DNA of 64,000 bases. It comes from Elephas maximus indicus (Eukaryota > Chordata > Mammalia > Proboscidea > Elephantidae). This document shows, piece after piece, positions 1-12,465 of the stretch. The notes beneath the pieces are model-generated. The model saw only the letters and a list, made by a program, of their open reading frames with translations. It searched no databases and had not been told where the DNA came from. The DNA lies in assembly GCF_024166365.1 (NCBI RefSeq), contig NC_064842.1, positions 15,533,001-15,597,000 on the forward strand, given 5' to 3'. Positions within the stretch are counted from its first letter, which is position 1, and each line of letters opens with the position of its first letter. The translations under genes and the position numbers were made by a program.

Positions 1-637
1 CATCATGGGTCCTGGTACATGAATAATTTGCACTTTTTTTCCCCTAATGAGATCTAAATCAATGTATGTTGACTGGTAATTATGCAGGACTTTCTCTCTG
101 GTCTTGCCTTCTTTCTCGTCCATCTCCTTTGTGGCCCAGGAATGTTGGCTGCAGGCCACAAACACCTCAGTTCAATTTAGCAAATATTTGTCGAGTTGCA
201 GGGCAGTCCCGGGCAGTGGCTTCCACGCTGGCTGAGGGCCGGGATCTCCCGCAGGTGCTCTGGAGAGTCTGATTCCAAGGTCTGGAGCGGGAGGCGGATC
301 TGCCACATTTAGAGAGAAAGAAAAGCTGAGGAGAAGCCATTTCCAGCTGAGGAAACGGGGAAGCAAACGGTGGAGGGCATATGGATAAGGCAGACACAGG
401 GGGCATTTTGGAGCATCGAGGGTAAGAAGGTTGGAAACAAAACTCAATAAATGCTAGTTGCCTGTCCCCTCTACTTAGTTAAAAAGGCGGGCGATCAATT
501 CCGGTTTGGGGTCTAGGTCTGGGAACAAAGTCTGGGAGCTAGTGGTACTCCGGGGAAGAGGGGCTGTGGAACGACCGAGACCAGAACCTGATTCTGAGAC
601 CTGTCCTACCAGTTAAACCCCCCAAGCTCCGGATTCC

Positions 638-833
638 TTGTTGTTGTTAGTTGCCATCAAGTCGATTCTGACTCACGGTGACCTCATGTGTGCAGAGCAG
701 AACTGCTCCAGAGGTTTTTCAAGGCTATGTGACTTTTCAGAAGCAAATCGCCAGGTCTTTCTTTGGAGTGCCTCTGCGTGGGTTCATACCTTGTGGCAAG
801 CACTTAACTGTTTGCCCAACTCAGGGAGGGACT
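638..833 (-). mobile_element. AfroSINE
   Basis: Reverse copy: starts TTGTTGTTAGTTGCCATCAA and ends in the degraded head CTCAGGGAGGGACTC. This is the GTTGTTAG-tailed variant. Confidence 0.75.
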
Positions 834-859
834 CGCCAGATTCCTTAACATTGTAATAA

Positions 860-1065
860 GAACAGCAACCTCTGGTTACTGGTGCTTACCTGGTGCCAGA
901 CACCATGCTAAACCCTTTATCTCGTTTAACCCTCATCTCAGCCCTTCCAGGTGTTGACTGTTAGCATCCTCCTTTTACAGATAAATTCCTGGAGGTTGAG
1001 TAACTGTCCAAGGTCACACAGCCAGATTGAGATTCAAACAAGGCCTGTCTGACTCCCAAGGCCTC
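860..1065 (+). mobile_element. MIR SINE
   Basis: GGTGCCAGACACCATGCTAA ... AAGGTCACACAGCCAGATTG, the MIR core and 3' end. Confidence 0.8.
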
Positions 1066-3010
1066 TTTCTGAGTAAGACTGGTATACACTGATTCAGATG
1101 GTCTACAAGAAGCCAGGACACAGTGGGCACTTGATAAGGCCCCTTCCCTCAGTTCTGGGATGCCAAGGGAAGGGACCCAGGTCTGTGGGTTAGCCAGGAC
1201 AGCTTCTTCGAAAAGGAAGCAGAGAATTAATTTAAGTGCTCTCTCTTTAACCTACAGCTGGGCTGTTTTTTTTTTTACGTGAATACATGAAACTACCCGT
1301 CCCCCTGGCACGCGGGGCACCCAGCTGGATGGAGTGTCTCTAGATCTGGTTTCTCCCAGCACACGCTGATGGGTTTTACCGCCTGGATCAGGGTGCCCAG
1401 GGTGTTCAGCGGTTAGCGCCTGGCGCCCTCTAGTGGCGCAGGGGAGTCTGTTCGCTTTATCTGGGCAAGGGTTGGGGAGGGCCTGCGCTGGCAACCAGCT
1501 TTATTTGTGGGACTGCCAAAAAAAAAAAAAAATCATAGGGTTTCCAAGGAGTGCCTGGTGGATTCGAACTGCCGAACTTTTGGTTAGCAGCCATACCTTT
1601 TAACCACTATGCCACCAGGGTTTCCGTGGGACTGCCAGTAAGGTGCACTGTTAGCAGGTGCTTCTAACTAGTTCCTTCCCGTTCAACCCCTTCTGAGAAT
1701 TTACCTGTCTAACAAGTTCCCGGGACGTTATACATAAGCATCACCTGGGGATCTTGTTAAAACGCATAGGTTCTGACTCAGTATCCCCACCCCAGTGCCT
1801 GACTCAATATATCTGGGTGGAAGTGCAAATTATCAGCAGGGAACTTGTTAGAAATTCACATTTTCAGCGGGGGTTCAAACTGGAAGCCCTGATTTTTAGG
1901 AGCCACTGCTGCTGACCTGAGGGCCTTGAGAGCTCGCCTGTGAGAATGAGGGGGAAACAGGAAAGAGGGCTTGGCGTTCCAAGGCTGGACCAGCTACACC
2001 ACCCCCCCAACAGGGGCCTTCAGCAAGTGAGATGGGGACACCCGCCCCACCCTATCTGCCTCCCAGGATCATTGTGAGAGTCCTACTGGGTGCAATGGGT
2101 GACAGCACCCTGTCAGCTTGAAAGAGCTACTAAAGTGTGAAGTTCAATGGAAAGTTAACAGGGAAAGGTCCAGGGTGCTAAGGGTGGTTGAGGGCTGGAT
2201 GTGGGGGAAGGAGCTGGGGCTAAGGCTGAAATGTGAAGCACTTAAAGGGGCAGAAAAGAGGGCAAGGACATCACTGAGGATGGAGGGGATGATGGGAATG
2301 AGACCCAGGAGGGCGGTGGGGAAAGGTGGCTTGGGGGTTCAGCAGAGAGAGATACATCTGTTTAGCACAAACGGAGCTTCGTGGAGAGATGTGGGCACTG
2401 AGGTTGAGAAGGAACTCAATAAATGCTCACCTCTTGCTCCTTTCCCTTAATTCAAAAGACAGGTAGGAGTGACAGTTACATTTGCTTTTCAAAAAAATGA
2501 AAATGTTTACTTCTCTGCTCTTAGAGCCAATTCCCTCATGGCTCAGGACTCTCAGAAACAAGGGCCTCCCCTCCACTGAAGGCTGTAAACCAGGCCAATT
2601 TTTACCCAAGGCCCTGTCAGGGGCCCCCACAGCATTAGTCTCTGTCTGCACCCCACAGCTTCTCACCCAACCTCGTTTTCCAGTTGTTCCCATGTCTCAG
2701 CCAGGACCCCTCGGTCAGAGCAGGACAGTCCAGGGCTTCAGAAAATACGTCTTGGCTTTAGGCACCCAGGCCTTTCCCCTCCCTGGCTGTGTCCCTAACT
2801 TCTCCAAGCGTGTTTTCCCATCAGTAAAATAGTACATAATAACGACATCATAATTATTCAGTTAAAGATTAAATGAGAGCATGTGTCTTACGGGCATAAG
2901 ACTAGGTACATAGGAAGAACATGCATACTAGTTTATTAAGGAAATTTCTACATTTTAGGTCATATATGAGAAGCTGCCTGAAGAGGTATATGGGCAGGGC
3001 TTCCCATCTT
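1066..3010. other. No gene recognised
   Basis: Apart from the SINE at 1519-1625 I see only unique-looking sequence. ORFs up to about 116 codons are unsupported. Confidence 0.5.
1519..1625 (-). mobile_element. AfroSINE, 3'-deleted
   Basis: Perfect 12-bp target duplication GTGGGACTGCCA at 1507-1518 and 1626-1637; the tail is an A-run on the plus strand. Confidence 0.88.
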
Positions 3011-3209
3011 AAAAAAAAAACATTGCTGTCAAGTTGATCCTGATTCATAGCGACCCTGTAGGACAAAGCAGAGCTGCCCCCTAGGGTTTCCAAGGCTGTA
3101 ATATTCCCAGCAGCCAACTTCCATATCTTTCTCCCAAGGAGCGGCTGGTGAGTTCTGCCTACTTTCTGTTAGCAGCCAAGTGCTTTAACACTGCGCCACC
3201 AGGGCTCCT
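3011..3209 (-). mobile_element. AfroSINE
   Basis: Full-length reverse copy. CCCATCTTAAAA recurs at its two ends, consistent with a target duplication. Confidence 0.82.
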
Positions 3210-3220
3210 CTCCCCATCTT

Positions 3221-3383
3221 AAAAAAAAAAAAAAACATTGCTGTGGAGTCAATTCAGACTCACAGTGACCCTACAGGACGGAGTAGAACTGCCCCATAAG
3301 ATTTCTAAGGAGCAGCTTGTGAATTCAGACTGCTGACCTTTTGGTTGGCAGCCGAACTCTTAACCACTGAGCCATCACAGCGC
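3221..3383 (-). mobile_element. AfroSINE
   Basis: Second reverse copy, directly after 3011-3209 and in the same orientation. Confidence 0.82.
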
Positions 3384-4285
3384 CAACTTTGCTGTGTGTG
3401 GGGTTGCAGCAAGTGGAGGGGCTAGTCAGGGCAGTGCCCTCACCTGCCGAGGGGCTGGGCCACCAGGAGGTGCTGTGACTCAGGCTACACACAGGCTTTA
3501 CCCAAAGCAACCAACCACCCTGGGAGAAGGGCAGGCAATTATATTTCATTTTAATTAACTAATAACTAGTTGAAACTGAAACAGATGAGTCTCTTGTCCA
3601 AGATCACCTGGCTTGGGAAGATTAGAACTCAGGCCTTTTGTCTTTGTGTTCCCAAAAATTTATGAACAAAACTGGCAGCAAGAAAACAATCTTCACCGTA
3701 ATTTAATTGAAAAGGTACTACAAATTAAATTCCAATTTAGTCTTCACACATCTTAGAATTCAGGGAGGAACAGTGACTGAACAGACTTCAGATGAAAGCT
3801 AATCAATTTTTTTTAATCCCAGAGGCAAAGATTTCTCAGCCTGTCTGGGTCACCCAGTATTGAAGTACCTCAGCTGATAAGAAAATGCTTCGATGTCTAG
3901 CCAACTCTCTCACGTTGCTGCTCCAGCCCACCAAGTAAGTTTTGGGTTATTTATATCACCAAGCAAGAATGAACATTCATCCATGCAACCGCTCCTAAAA
4001 TTGAAAACTGTTACGAAATTGATTTACATCCCAGTGCTCATCAAACGTACCTGAGCCGCATCCGTCTTACCTGAATAACATGGCAGGATGCCATTGAGGT
4101 ATCCGCTACCGAAGCACCCTCATCTAGACAGCCTGCTGGGACAGGGGCAGGGGGCACTAGTGGAGGCACTGGAGGCAGAATGGCCAGAAGAGAAATTCAC
4201 TATGCTTTCCCTATATCCAAGCCAGTCAGGTACAAGCTCAGCACTTCAGAAACACTCAATAAATAGGAAAAGTCCAAGTGCTTGA

Positions 4286-4508
4286 CTAAGGTCCCTCAGT
4301 GGCACAAACAGTTTGTGTTCAACTGCTAACCTAAAGGTTGGCAGTTCAAATCCACCCAGAGGTGCCTTGGAAGAAAGGCCTGGTGATCTCTTTCTTCAAA
4401 ATCAGCCCTAGAAATCCCCATGGACCACATTTCTACTCTGACATACCTGGGGTCACCATGAGTTGGAATTGACTCGACAGCAACTGGTTAGGTTGTTTTT
4501 TTTTCTTT
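4286..4508 (+). mobile_element. AfroSINE
   Basis: Variant with CCACCCAGAGGTGCCTTGGA and the CTACTCTGACATACCTGGGG body. Confidence 0.8.
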
Positions 4509-5099
4509 TAACCAAACAAGTCTAAGGGCAGGCTGGGAGCTGCACCATGTTCTCACACCCAGTAGACCTGAGGTACATCAGGAAATAGCCCAAGCTGACA
4601 TTCAAGCAGAAGAGCCGTCATTTATTTATTCATGGATGTATGCATTCATCCAACCATGTTTATTGGGTGCCATGCCCTGTGCTAGGACCTGAGGGATGGC
4701 CTCCAATCCAGCTATTCCTTCTGGGAGCACCAGGCTGGTGGGGGAGATGGGTTGGTAAACAGATTATTACCACACCATATGATAGGTGCCAGTAGAGAGG
4801 CCTGGGTGCTACAGGAGCCTAAGCAGTGCTCCCCACCCGTTTTGGGAACTAGCTACACAGAAGGTGAGCTTAGGTGGAGGGAAAACCTGGGGCATGGAAG
4901 ACCCATGTGTCCGCCTTTGCTGAGGAAGACACTCCCAAGCTCAGAGTGTTCCTGGACATAGTTCTAGACCACAGCGGGGCTGGAAGGACATGCTCTAGCC
5001 CTCATTGACCTCTGCTAAGCACCACATGCCTGGCGAGGCCTAAGCAGCCACCTAGAAATTTTCAAAATGTATTTTGTGAATAGATAGTACCTTACGTGG

Positions 5100-5745
5100 T
5101 TCACCCAGCACCCGTCTGACGGTTTGTCATGTTACGGTGGCTTACATGTTGCTACAATGCTGGAAGCTATGCCTTTGATGTTTCAAATACCAGCAGACTC
5201 GCCTATGGTGGGCAGGTTTCAGTGGAGCTTCCAGGCTAAGACAGACTAGGAAGAAAGGCCTGGCAATCTACTTTTGAAAACTAAACCAAAAACCAAACCC
5301 ACTGCCATCGAGTCGATTCCGACTCATAGCAACCCTATAGGACAGAGTAGACCTGCCCCATAGAGTTTCCAAAGAGCGCCTGGCGGGTTTGAACTGCAAA
5401 CCTCTTGGTTAACAGCTGCAGCACTTAACCACTATGCCACCAGGAAAACTAGCCAATGAAAACCTTCTGGATCACAACAGAACATTATCTAACTCGCTTG
5501 CTTTGGACGTGTCATCAAGAGGGATCAATCAATCGAGGAGGACATCGTTTTGGTGAAGTAGAGGGCCAGCAAGAGCGAGGGAGACCCTAAGTGAGATGGA
5601 TTGGCACAGTAGCTGCAACGATGGACTCAAACATGCCAGCAATTGTGAGGATGGCACAGGACCAGGCAACGTTTCCTTCTTTTTTACATAAAGTCGTCAT
5701 GAGTTGGAGTTGACTTGACAGCTGCTATCTATTTCTGTATGATTC
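5100..5745 (+). mobile_element. tRNA-Gly-SINE/RTE-tail element, split
   Basis: Body GGTTTCAGTGGAGCTTCCAG with a long RTE-like tail (GACGTGTCATCAAGAGGGAT; GAGATGGATTGGCACAGTAG). Interrupted by an AfroSINE at 5284-5443. Confidence 0.7.
5284..5443 (-). mobile_element. AfroSINE
   Basis: 8-bp duplication GAAAACTA (5276-5283 and 5444-5451); splits the element at 5100-5745. Confidence 0.85.
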
Positions 5746-5916
5746 AGAAATCGATACAATAAAAAAAAGTTTATAATGTAATCCTGCCCCCGCCCCCACC
5801 TGCCCCATCACATTACCTCCCCACCCCAACCGAGTACCACCTTTTGTTGGTTTCTTGTGCATCCTTCTAGTGTTTCTTTATTCAACTTCTCATCTCCCCC
5901 CTTTCTTCGATAAGGT

Positions 5917-6088
5917 GGAGCCCTGGTGGCACAATGGTTAAGAGCTCAACTGTTAACCAAAAGGTAGGCAGTTTGAATCCACCAGCTGCTCCTTGGAAAC
6001 CCGATGGGGCAGTTCTACTCTGTCCTAAAGGGTTGCTATGAGTCAGAATCTACTAGATGGCAATGGGTTTGGTTTGGTTTTGGTTATG
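5917..6088 (+). mobile_element. AfroSINE
   Basis: Canonical full copy: GGAGCCCTGGTGGCACAATG ... GGTTTGGTTTGGTTTTGG. Confidence 0.87.
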
Positions 6089-6529
6089 TAAGGTGGTATA
6101 TTATACACACTGGCTTAGACCTTGAAAAGAGGTGTATTTCATTTTCAAATCCTGCTGATTCTACATACTAACAATACCCATTTTTGTTTATGTTCTGGTT
6201 TGTTGTTGAAAGGAAAGCACAGGTTAAGGGTTTACAAACATTTTGATAAGATGCGCAGAAAGGCCTGTCTATACGGCCTGGAATTGTGAGGGAAAGCACA
6301 GCCAGCCCTGTGGCTCAGATCAGCACTCATGTCCCTCCAGAGAGCGTTGCTTAGTAACAGTGAGATCTTCGGCAGCGGGAGGTGGGGGGTTGTGTTTGTG
6401 TTCCCGCGCAGCCTGCGTGTGAGGAGCAGTGGAAAAATGCCTAATCTTATATTTTAACGACCAAAGTCATGCCTGTAATCAACAAATTACCTAAAGTAAA
6501 ATAAATAAATCAAGTGAGAAGTCAACCTC

Positions 6530-6650
6530 ATCCTGTTGTTGATGTTGTTAGGTGCCGTCCAGTGGACTCCGACTCACAGAGACCCTGCCTGCAACAGAAC
6601 GAACCACTGCCTGGTCCTGTGCCATCCTCAACCCTACAATCCCCAAAACA
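6530..6650 (-). mobile_element. RTE LINE 3' end, short
   Basis: Starts GTTGTTAGGTGCCGTCCAGT and carries the terminal about 110 bp of the RTE 3' end. Confidence 0.6.
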
Positions 6651-6761
6651 ACTTTTGTTAATAGTTGGGGGCAGAGGTTCTTATGTCCATTTTATAGGAC
6701 AGCAAAATCGACGCACTAAGTAAGAAAGTGTTTCTCCAGGCTCCAGTTAAGAGAAGTCAGT

Positions 6762-7100
6762 GAGGGCACCGGTGGTTTCATGGTAGAATTCTCACCTTCC
6801 ATGTGGGAGACCCAGGTTCAGTCCCTGACCAATGCGTGTCATGTGCAGCCACCACTCGTCTGTCAGTGGTGGCTAGCCTGTTGCTCTGATACTGAACAGG
6901 TTTCAGCAGAGCTTCCAGACTAAGATGGACTAGGAAGAAAGGCCTGGCAATCTGGTTCTGAAAGTTAGCCAGTGAAAACTCCATGATCACAATGGTCCAA
7001 TCCAAAACCAATCATGAGGATGGCGCAAGACCAGGAAGTATTTTGTTCTGTTGTGCATGGGATCGCCATGAGTAGGGGCCGCTAAACAGCCGCTGACAAG
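6762..7100 (+). mobile_element. tRNA-Gly-derived SINE
   Basis: The head GGTAGAATTCTCACCTTCCA ... GGTTCAGTCCCTGACCAATG aligns with tRNA-Gly(GCC), including A and B boxes. The body has AGGAAGAAAGGCCTGGCAAT and the tail GATCGCCATGAGTAGGGGCC, like the AfroSINE/RTE tail. Confidence 0.8.
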
Positions 7101-8029
7101 TGAAGTCAATTATGAAATCAGGACTGAGGCCTGTTCTAAGCCTGACTGTCAACGAAGCCTGAGAAGAGAAGAGCGAGGAGGAAGCTGGCGGGAGGAGGAC
7201 AAGGAGCAGATGGTTAGCACACTGCCTGACACTCTCCTACACATTCTCCAGCTGCCTTTCGATATCTCTCTGTTTACACATCGCTTCCCGCCCTTGCACA
7301 ACTCAGGACCACAACAAAGTCTTATTGCCTAGGGCACACTCAGCCCAGCAGGGTGCTTGGCCCAGAGGCAGCATTCAGCAGATACTCCTTGAAAAGGCAG
7401 AGCTTACCTGGAACCCCAGCTCTTACTCCTGGAAGGCCTGAAGGGACACGTGGGTGTTTTCCTGATGGCTCAGGCACCTGAGGGGCAGGAATCAAAGCTT
7501 TAGAACCTCCATCCAGGGCCTGGCCCCATGGAGGCTCCCTAGGCCACCTCGGGGAGTTGCCAGGCCCTGGCCTGCCTGCGGCACCAGCCACAGAGCTAGG
7601 CAGCCCTTTAAGTGAGCGGCTGGGCACATGGGAGCTGGAAGTCTGGTCCACTCCAGACAACGGCCCAGGAGAGATGACCAGAGCTGTTCTCCAAGGAATG
7701 GCTCATCTCCTCCCTCTCCCCGGAGAAGTACCAGGGCCTCAGCTACCCTGACCACACCTGGTTGAAGCTTGGAAACTAAGGGCAGTGGGTTTCACCGTAG
7801 AGACCCCCACCTGAGCCAGGTCGACCCCATGAACCAAGCACAAGCCGGAGCCTGGCATTTAGTAGATCCTCAGTAAATGCATGTTGGTAGGTTCAGGCCT
7901 GGAAAGGGGGTGGCCTGGCAGGGTAGTAGAGGAGGGAAAGAAGATGAGGGGGCGGACTTCAGTCGTCTCGGAAGCTCACTAGCACAAGAATAGACACCAC
8001 CACTTCCTAGCAAATTCCAACCTGGACTT
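7101..8029. other. Unique intergenic sequence
   Basis: No gene, RNA or repeat recognised; moderately GC-rich around 7400-7750. Confidence 0.5.
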
Positions 8030-8560
8030 ACAGTTTTTTGAAATTTTGTTGAGTATACTTTGTATCATAAAATTCACCCATTTTTAGTGTACAATTCAAT
8101 GATTATATATTTAGAGTTGTGCAACCATCACCACAATCTTATTTTAAATCATTTCCATCACTCCAAACAGAAACCTGGGACCTGTTTGCAGTCACTTCCC
8201 ATCCCCACCCCCAACCTTAGCAGCCACTGTTAGTCTCCAGAGATTTCCTTTGTGTGGGTGTTCCATAAAAATGGCGCCACACAATATGTGGCCTTTGGGT
8301 TTGGTTTTTTTCACTTAGCATAGTGTTTTTGAGGTTCACCCATGTTGTAGCATGTGTCAGAAATTTATTGCTGAATATCAGCATGCCCTGGCATGCACGT
8401 ACCACATCTGTACATCAGCTCACCAGGTGATGGACATTCGAGTTGTTTCTACTGTGAATAACACTGCTTGGAACATTTATGTGTAAGTCTTTGTGTGGAC
8501 ATATGTTTTCATTTCTTTGTATACCTAAGTGTGGAATTGAAGAGTCATGTGATAACTCTG

Positions 8561-8726
8561 GAAACCCTGGTGGCGTAGTGGGTAAGAGCTACAGCTGCCA
8601 ACCAAGAGGTCAGCAGTTCAAATCTACCAGGCGCCCCTTGGAAACTCTATGGGGCAGTTCTACTTTGTCCTACAGGGTCACTATGAGTCAGAATTGACTT
8701 GACGGCAACAGGTTTGGTTTTTGGTA
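8561..8726 (+). mobile_element. AfroSINE
   Basis: 11-bp duplication TGATAACTCTG at 8550-8560 and 8727-8737. Confidence 0.88.
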
Positions 8727-8737
8727 TGATAACTCTG

Positions 8738-8900
8738 CGGCCCTGGTGGGGCAGTGGTTAAGAACAGGCTTGCTAACCAGAAGGCTGGCAGTTCGAATCC
8801 ACCAGCCACTCCTTGGAAACCCTATGGGGCAGTTCTACTCTGTCTTAGAGGGTTGCTGAGTCAGAATCGACTCAACGGCAATGGGTTTGGTTTTTATGGT
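8738..8900 (+). mobile_element. AfroSINE
   Basis: Tandem neighbour of 8561-8726, inserted at its right target duplication. Confidence 0.86.
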
Positions 8901-9059
8901 CACTGTGTATTTAACTTAAGGAACTGCCAAACTGCTTTCCAAAGTGGCTGCACCATTTTGCATTCCCATCAGTGACTTGTGGGAGTTCCATCTTCTCCAC
9001 ATCCTCACCAACACTTGTTATTGTCTGTCTTTTTTTATTATACTCATCCTAGTGGGTGT

Positions 9060-9235
9060 GAGGAGTCCCTGGGTGGCGCAATGGTTCGAACCCACCCAGA
9101 GACGTCTCAGGAGACAGGCCTGGTGACCTGCTTCCAAAAGGTCACAGCCTTGAAAACCCTGTGGGGCAGACCTACTCCGCAGACATGGGGTGCCAGGAGT
9201 CAGAGCCCGCTCAACAGCAATTAACGACAGCGGAT
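9060..9235 (+). mobile_element. AfroSINE variant
   Basis: GAGTCCCTGGGTGGCGCAAT head; the middle part is shortened. Confidence 0.75.
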
Positions 9236-9262
9236 GTGAAGTGGTATCTCATTGGGTTTTTT

Positions 9263-10319
9263 TTTTTAGACAAAGAATGTTTATAAAAATAACCAAATGG
9301 AACTTTGAAAGAACTTTCCTTTTTTTTTTTTTTTAAGGTCTTAGAAGTTACATTTTATTACCAAAGCCCTTTGAAAGGTATTAATGATGATTTTTCCTGT
9401 ATATTATGTAAAACAGCAGAAAGATCCCATTATTCTTTTTTATCCTGCAGGATTAATTTATGTGGCCAGTTACAGAGAATTTTTTAGCCAAATCAGGGCA
9501 TCCCAGACTCAGTGCCCTCAAGTCGATTCCGACCCATAGTGACCCTATAGGACGGAGTAGAACTGCCCCATTGAGTTTCCAAGGAGCGCCTGGCGGATTC
9601 GAACTGCCGACACTTTGGTTAGCATAAGTACTCTAATAACTATTTCTTTGCAGAAATAGTATTATTAATCTTCATAACGAATGCTAGGGGACAAAATGGG
9701 TGGTATTTGGCATTATCCACACATCAAAGATTTTTTTTTCAAATGGGACAATGAAAACAAAATAAGTCTAGAAATGTAATTCTCATAGTGGACGTTCAGC
9801 AGTGGAAATGAAGTAGTATTACTCTTACTCTGTATTGCTCTTTGGAATGATTAGATTTCTCACAAATGACAAGATTGTCTATACGACATCTGACGTGATG
9901 GTTTTCAGGCTGCAGCAGGCCGTGTGTGAGGTGCGTGTTTGTGTGTGATGAACAAAATGCTTAGATATTGGACAGGCTGGGATTACCTCGCCCTCTAGAG
10001 GCGGCTCAGGAGAAGAGGCAGAGGCTGTCGTTGAGTGTGAAGGACTACGAGTTGGAAGGAAGATAGAACTCGGCAGGGGAGCTTCAAGGGTGTGAGGTGC
10101 CTCATTTGGCTCCTAGTCTCACAGTGGACAGACTGCAATGAGACAGACGACTCCAATGCCTTTGCCATAACCACATACAGCGTACGCGGATAAAAACCAC
10201 GAGGCTAAAGCCTTAACGTGGATGCTTCTCAACTACTTAAGTCTCTGGGCCTGCCACCCAGTTCAAAATTCACTCTACTTATTATAGACCCTCAAAATAC
10301 AGTGATCAAATAGATGAAT
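9263..10319 (-). other. Retroinserted segment of unknown origin
   Basis: Interrupts the L1. It is flanked by imperfect duplications CTCATTGGGTTTTT (9249-9262) and CTCATTTGGTTTTT (near 10322), with a T-run at its plus-strand left end. In minus sense it ends AT-rich plus an A-run, as a retrocopied mRNA or 3' UTR would. No ORF is recognised. An AfroSINE lies within. Confidence 0.4.
9508..9628 (-). mobile_element. AfroSINE, head-truncated
   Basis: CAAGTCGATTCCGACCCATA ... GAACTGCCGACACTTTGG; lies in the 9263-10319 insert. Confidence 0.8.
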
Positions 10320-10445
10320 GAACTCATTTGGTTTTTATTTGCATTTTCCTATTAGGTAATGATATTGAGCATCTTTTCAAGTGCTTATTGGCCATTTGTA
10401 TCTATGGTGAAATATCTATTAAAATATTTCTGAGCAATTCTCGTG

Positions 10446-10845
10446 AAAGACTAGACTTAGTGGTCTGAGACTAGAAGGACCCCAGAGGTTATGGTCACCA
10501 GACCTTCTATTATCTCAAGGCAGGAACCATTCCCAAAGTCAACTCTTCAGACAGGGATTGGACTATGGGATAGAAAATGATACTGGTGAAGAATGAGCTT
10601 CTTGGATCAAGTAGACCATGAGACTACATGGGCAACTCCTGTCTGGAGAGGAGATGAGAGGGCAGAGGGGGCAGAAGCTGGCCGAATGGACACGAAAATA
10701 GAGAGTGGAGGGAAAGAGTGTGCTGTCTCATTAGGGAGAAAGCAACTAGGAGTACAGAGCAAGGTGTATATAAATTTTTGTATGAGAGACTGACTTGATT
10801 TGTAAACTTTCACTTAAAGCACAATAAAAATTAAAAAAATCTTTC
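10446..10845 (+). mobile_element. L1 3' end
   Basis: Ends GTAAACTTTCACTTAAAGCA then CAATAAAAATTAAAAAAA. Reference copy for the 3' UTR family seen at 43561-43933 and 45300-45608. Confidence 0.82.
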
Positions 10846-11370
10846 TGACCAACAAAGAAGAAAAATATTTCTGGGCAACTTATCTAAACCCTTTGAACCT
10901 CACTTAACTCGTCTGAAGAGCAAGAATAATTATACCCAGCCCCTCAGGCTGTGATGAGATTTCTATGTAATGTCTGCAAGGGGCCTGCCACATAGTGGGC
11001 TAACAAAATGCTAGCCTTCGTATTTCTGTCCTTGTCATCTCATCCCCACTGGAATGAGCCTCCTCATGGGCTCTTGGGTTTGGAGTTGGAGCCGGGGCTG
11101 CCCTGACGCCGGGGAATGAGAGGGCTCCCCTTCCTCCTCAGCAGGAGGGCCCACCATGTTCCGGATGTCCTGTTGGGCCATTCCACGTGGCAGCAGTTAA
11201 CACATATTGGAACCTTTTGAGGATGTCTGACCCGAGTTGGCTAGTTGAAAGCAGCGGAATCTGAGATTTGAACTCAGCTCCTAACTCTTGCCGATCCCCA
11301 CGCCTTTTCAGAAACAGCCCACCCATCAGACAGAATGGGAGAAACACACAGAGCTCTAATTCTTCAAAAT

Positions 11371-11788
11371 GCCAGACTTAATGGGCCAGTTGAGACTAGG
11401 GGGCTCCTCGAGACTATTGTCCTGAGATACTCTTTAAACTTTGAACCAAAACTATCCGAGGGCACCTTTTAGCAAAGTAACAGATTGGCACACAAAAGAA
11501 AGGATATTACCCATTAGTACCGTGTTCCATAAAAAAACAAAACAAAAAAACCTGTGAGACCAAAAGGTCAATAATTACCCTAAAGCAAAGATGAGAAGGG
11601 AGGCAGGGAAACTAGAGTACTGGAAACAGAACAACCAGAACACAATTAATGAGAATGTTGACACATCATGAAAAATACAACTAGTGTCAGTGAACAACTT
11701 GTGTAGGAACCGTCAAATGGGAACCCAATTTGCTGTGTAAGCTTTCAACTGAAAACACAATAAAATGTTATTTAAAAAAAAAAAAAAA
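11371..11788 (+). mobile_element. L1 3' end
   Basis: 3' UTR of a second L1 subfamily, ending CACAATAAAATGTTATTT plus an A-tail. The reverse copy is at 63745-63960. Confidence 0.78.
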
Positions 11789-12387
11789 GAACAGCCCACC
11801 TGCCCCTGGGACAAGGCAGCAAGTTCCTGGAGACAAATGCTAGGCTTACCAGCCCACGAGGAAACCTCAGGCTTAGCCTGGTTTGTGGATGGCACAGCCA
11901 GCCTCAGCTTCTGGAAGGCAGGGAGCTGGTGGCTAAGAACACAGATGCCTCCACCAGCAACCAGCAGTAGGACAAGGTGACTGCTTCTCTCCAGGCCTCG
12001 CATCTTCTATGAAAGTGAGGCGAGGCAGCAGCCTGCCCCAGAGGACACGTGTGAGCACTTAGTGTGCAGCCCCATGCTGGGCAGACAGTGGGCCAACAAA
12101 ACAGGCAGAGTTATTGTGTCCAGGCTGCCGGTCCCCCTCCCCGGGACACTTGGCTCTTCTCTGCCTTCAGCTTGGCCATCCAGAACACAATCTCCCAACC
12201 CTGATGGGGGTGGGATAGAGCAAGAGTTTCATCACATCCCAGCCTGGCCTGCTTCCTCTCACCCCGACTGCTTGCCCTTCGACAACATTCCCCCAGAGAA
12301 ACAGGGAGAACCTAAGAGCTTCAAGTGTTCTAGAATGATGACTTAGTAACAGGCATAAAAAAAGGTAGAAAAGCAAGAAAATAAAGC

Positions 12388-12393
12388 TTTATT
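12388..12393 (-). terminator. Candidate PYCR2 polyadenylation signal
   Basis: AATAAA on the minus strand, about 740 nt after the stop. It is the first canonical hexamer I see downstream of PYCR2. Confidence 0.55.
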
Positions 12394-12465
12394 AAAACAG
12401 CTAAATGTAACAGCTCTGAACAGCACTTTTTAAACGGCACATCTATGGAGTAAGAGACACAAATA

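Larger units (their letters stand above)
8030..10440 (-). mobile_element. L1M 3' UTR, antisense, interrupted
   Basis: Recognisable as 8030-8560, 8900-9060, 9236-9262 and 10320-10440 (AAATTCACCCATTTTTAGTG; CACTTAGCATAGTG; GAGCATCTTTTCAAGTGCTT). Interrupted by three AfroSINEs and by a 1-kb insert (9263-10319). Confidence 0.8.

Noticed and set aside
6782-6850. Possible genuine tRNA-Gly gene
   Set aside because: Mismatches in stems and continuation into a SINE body show it is a retroelement head.
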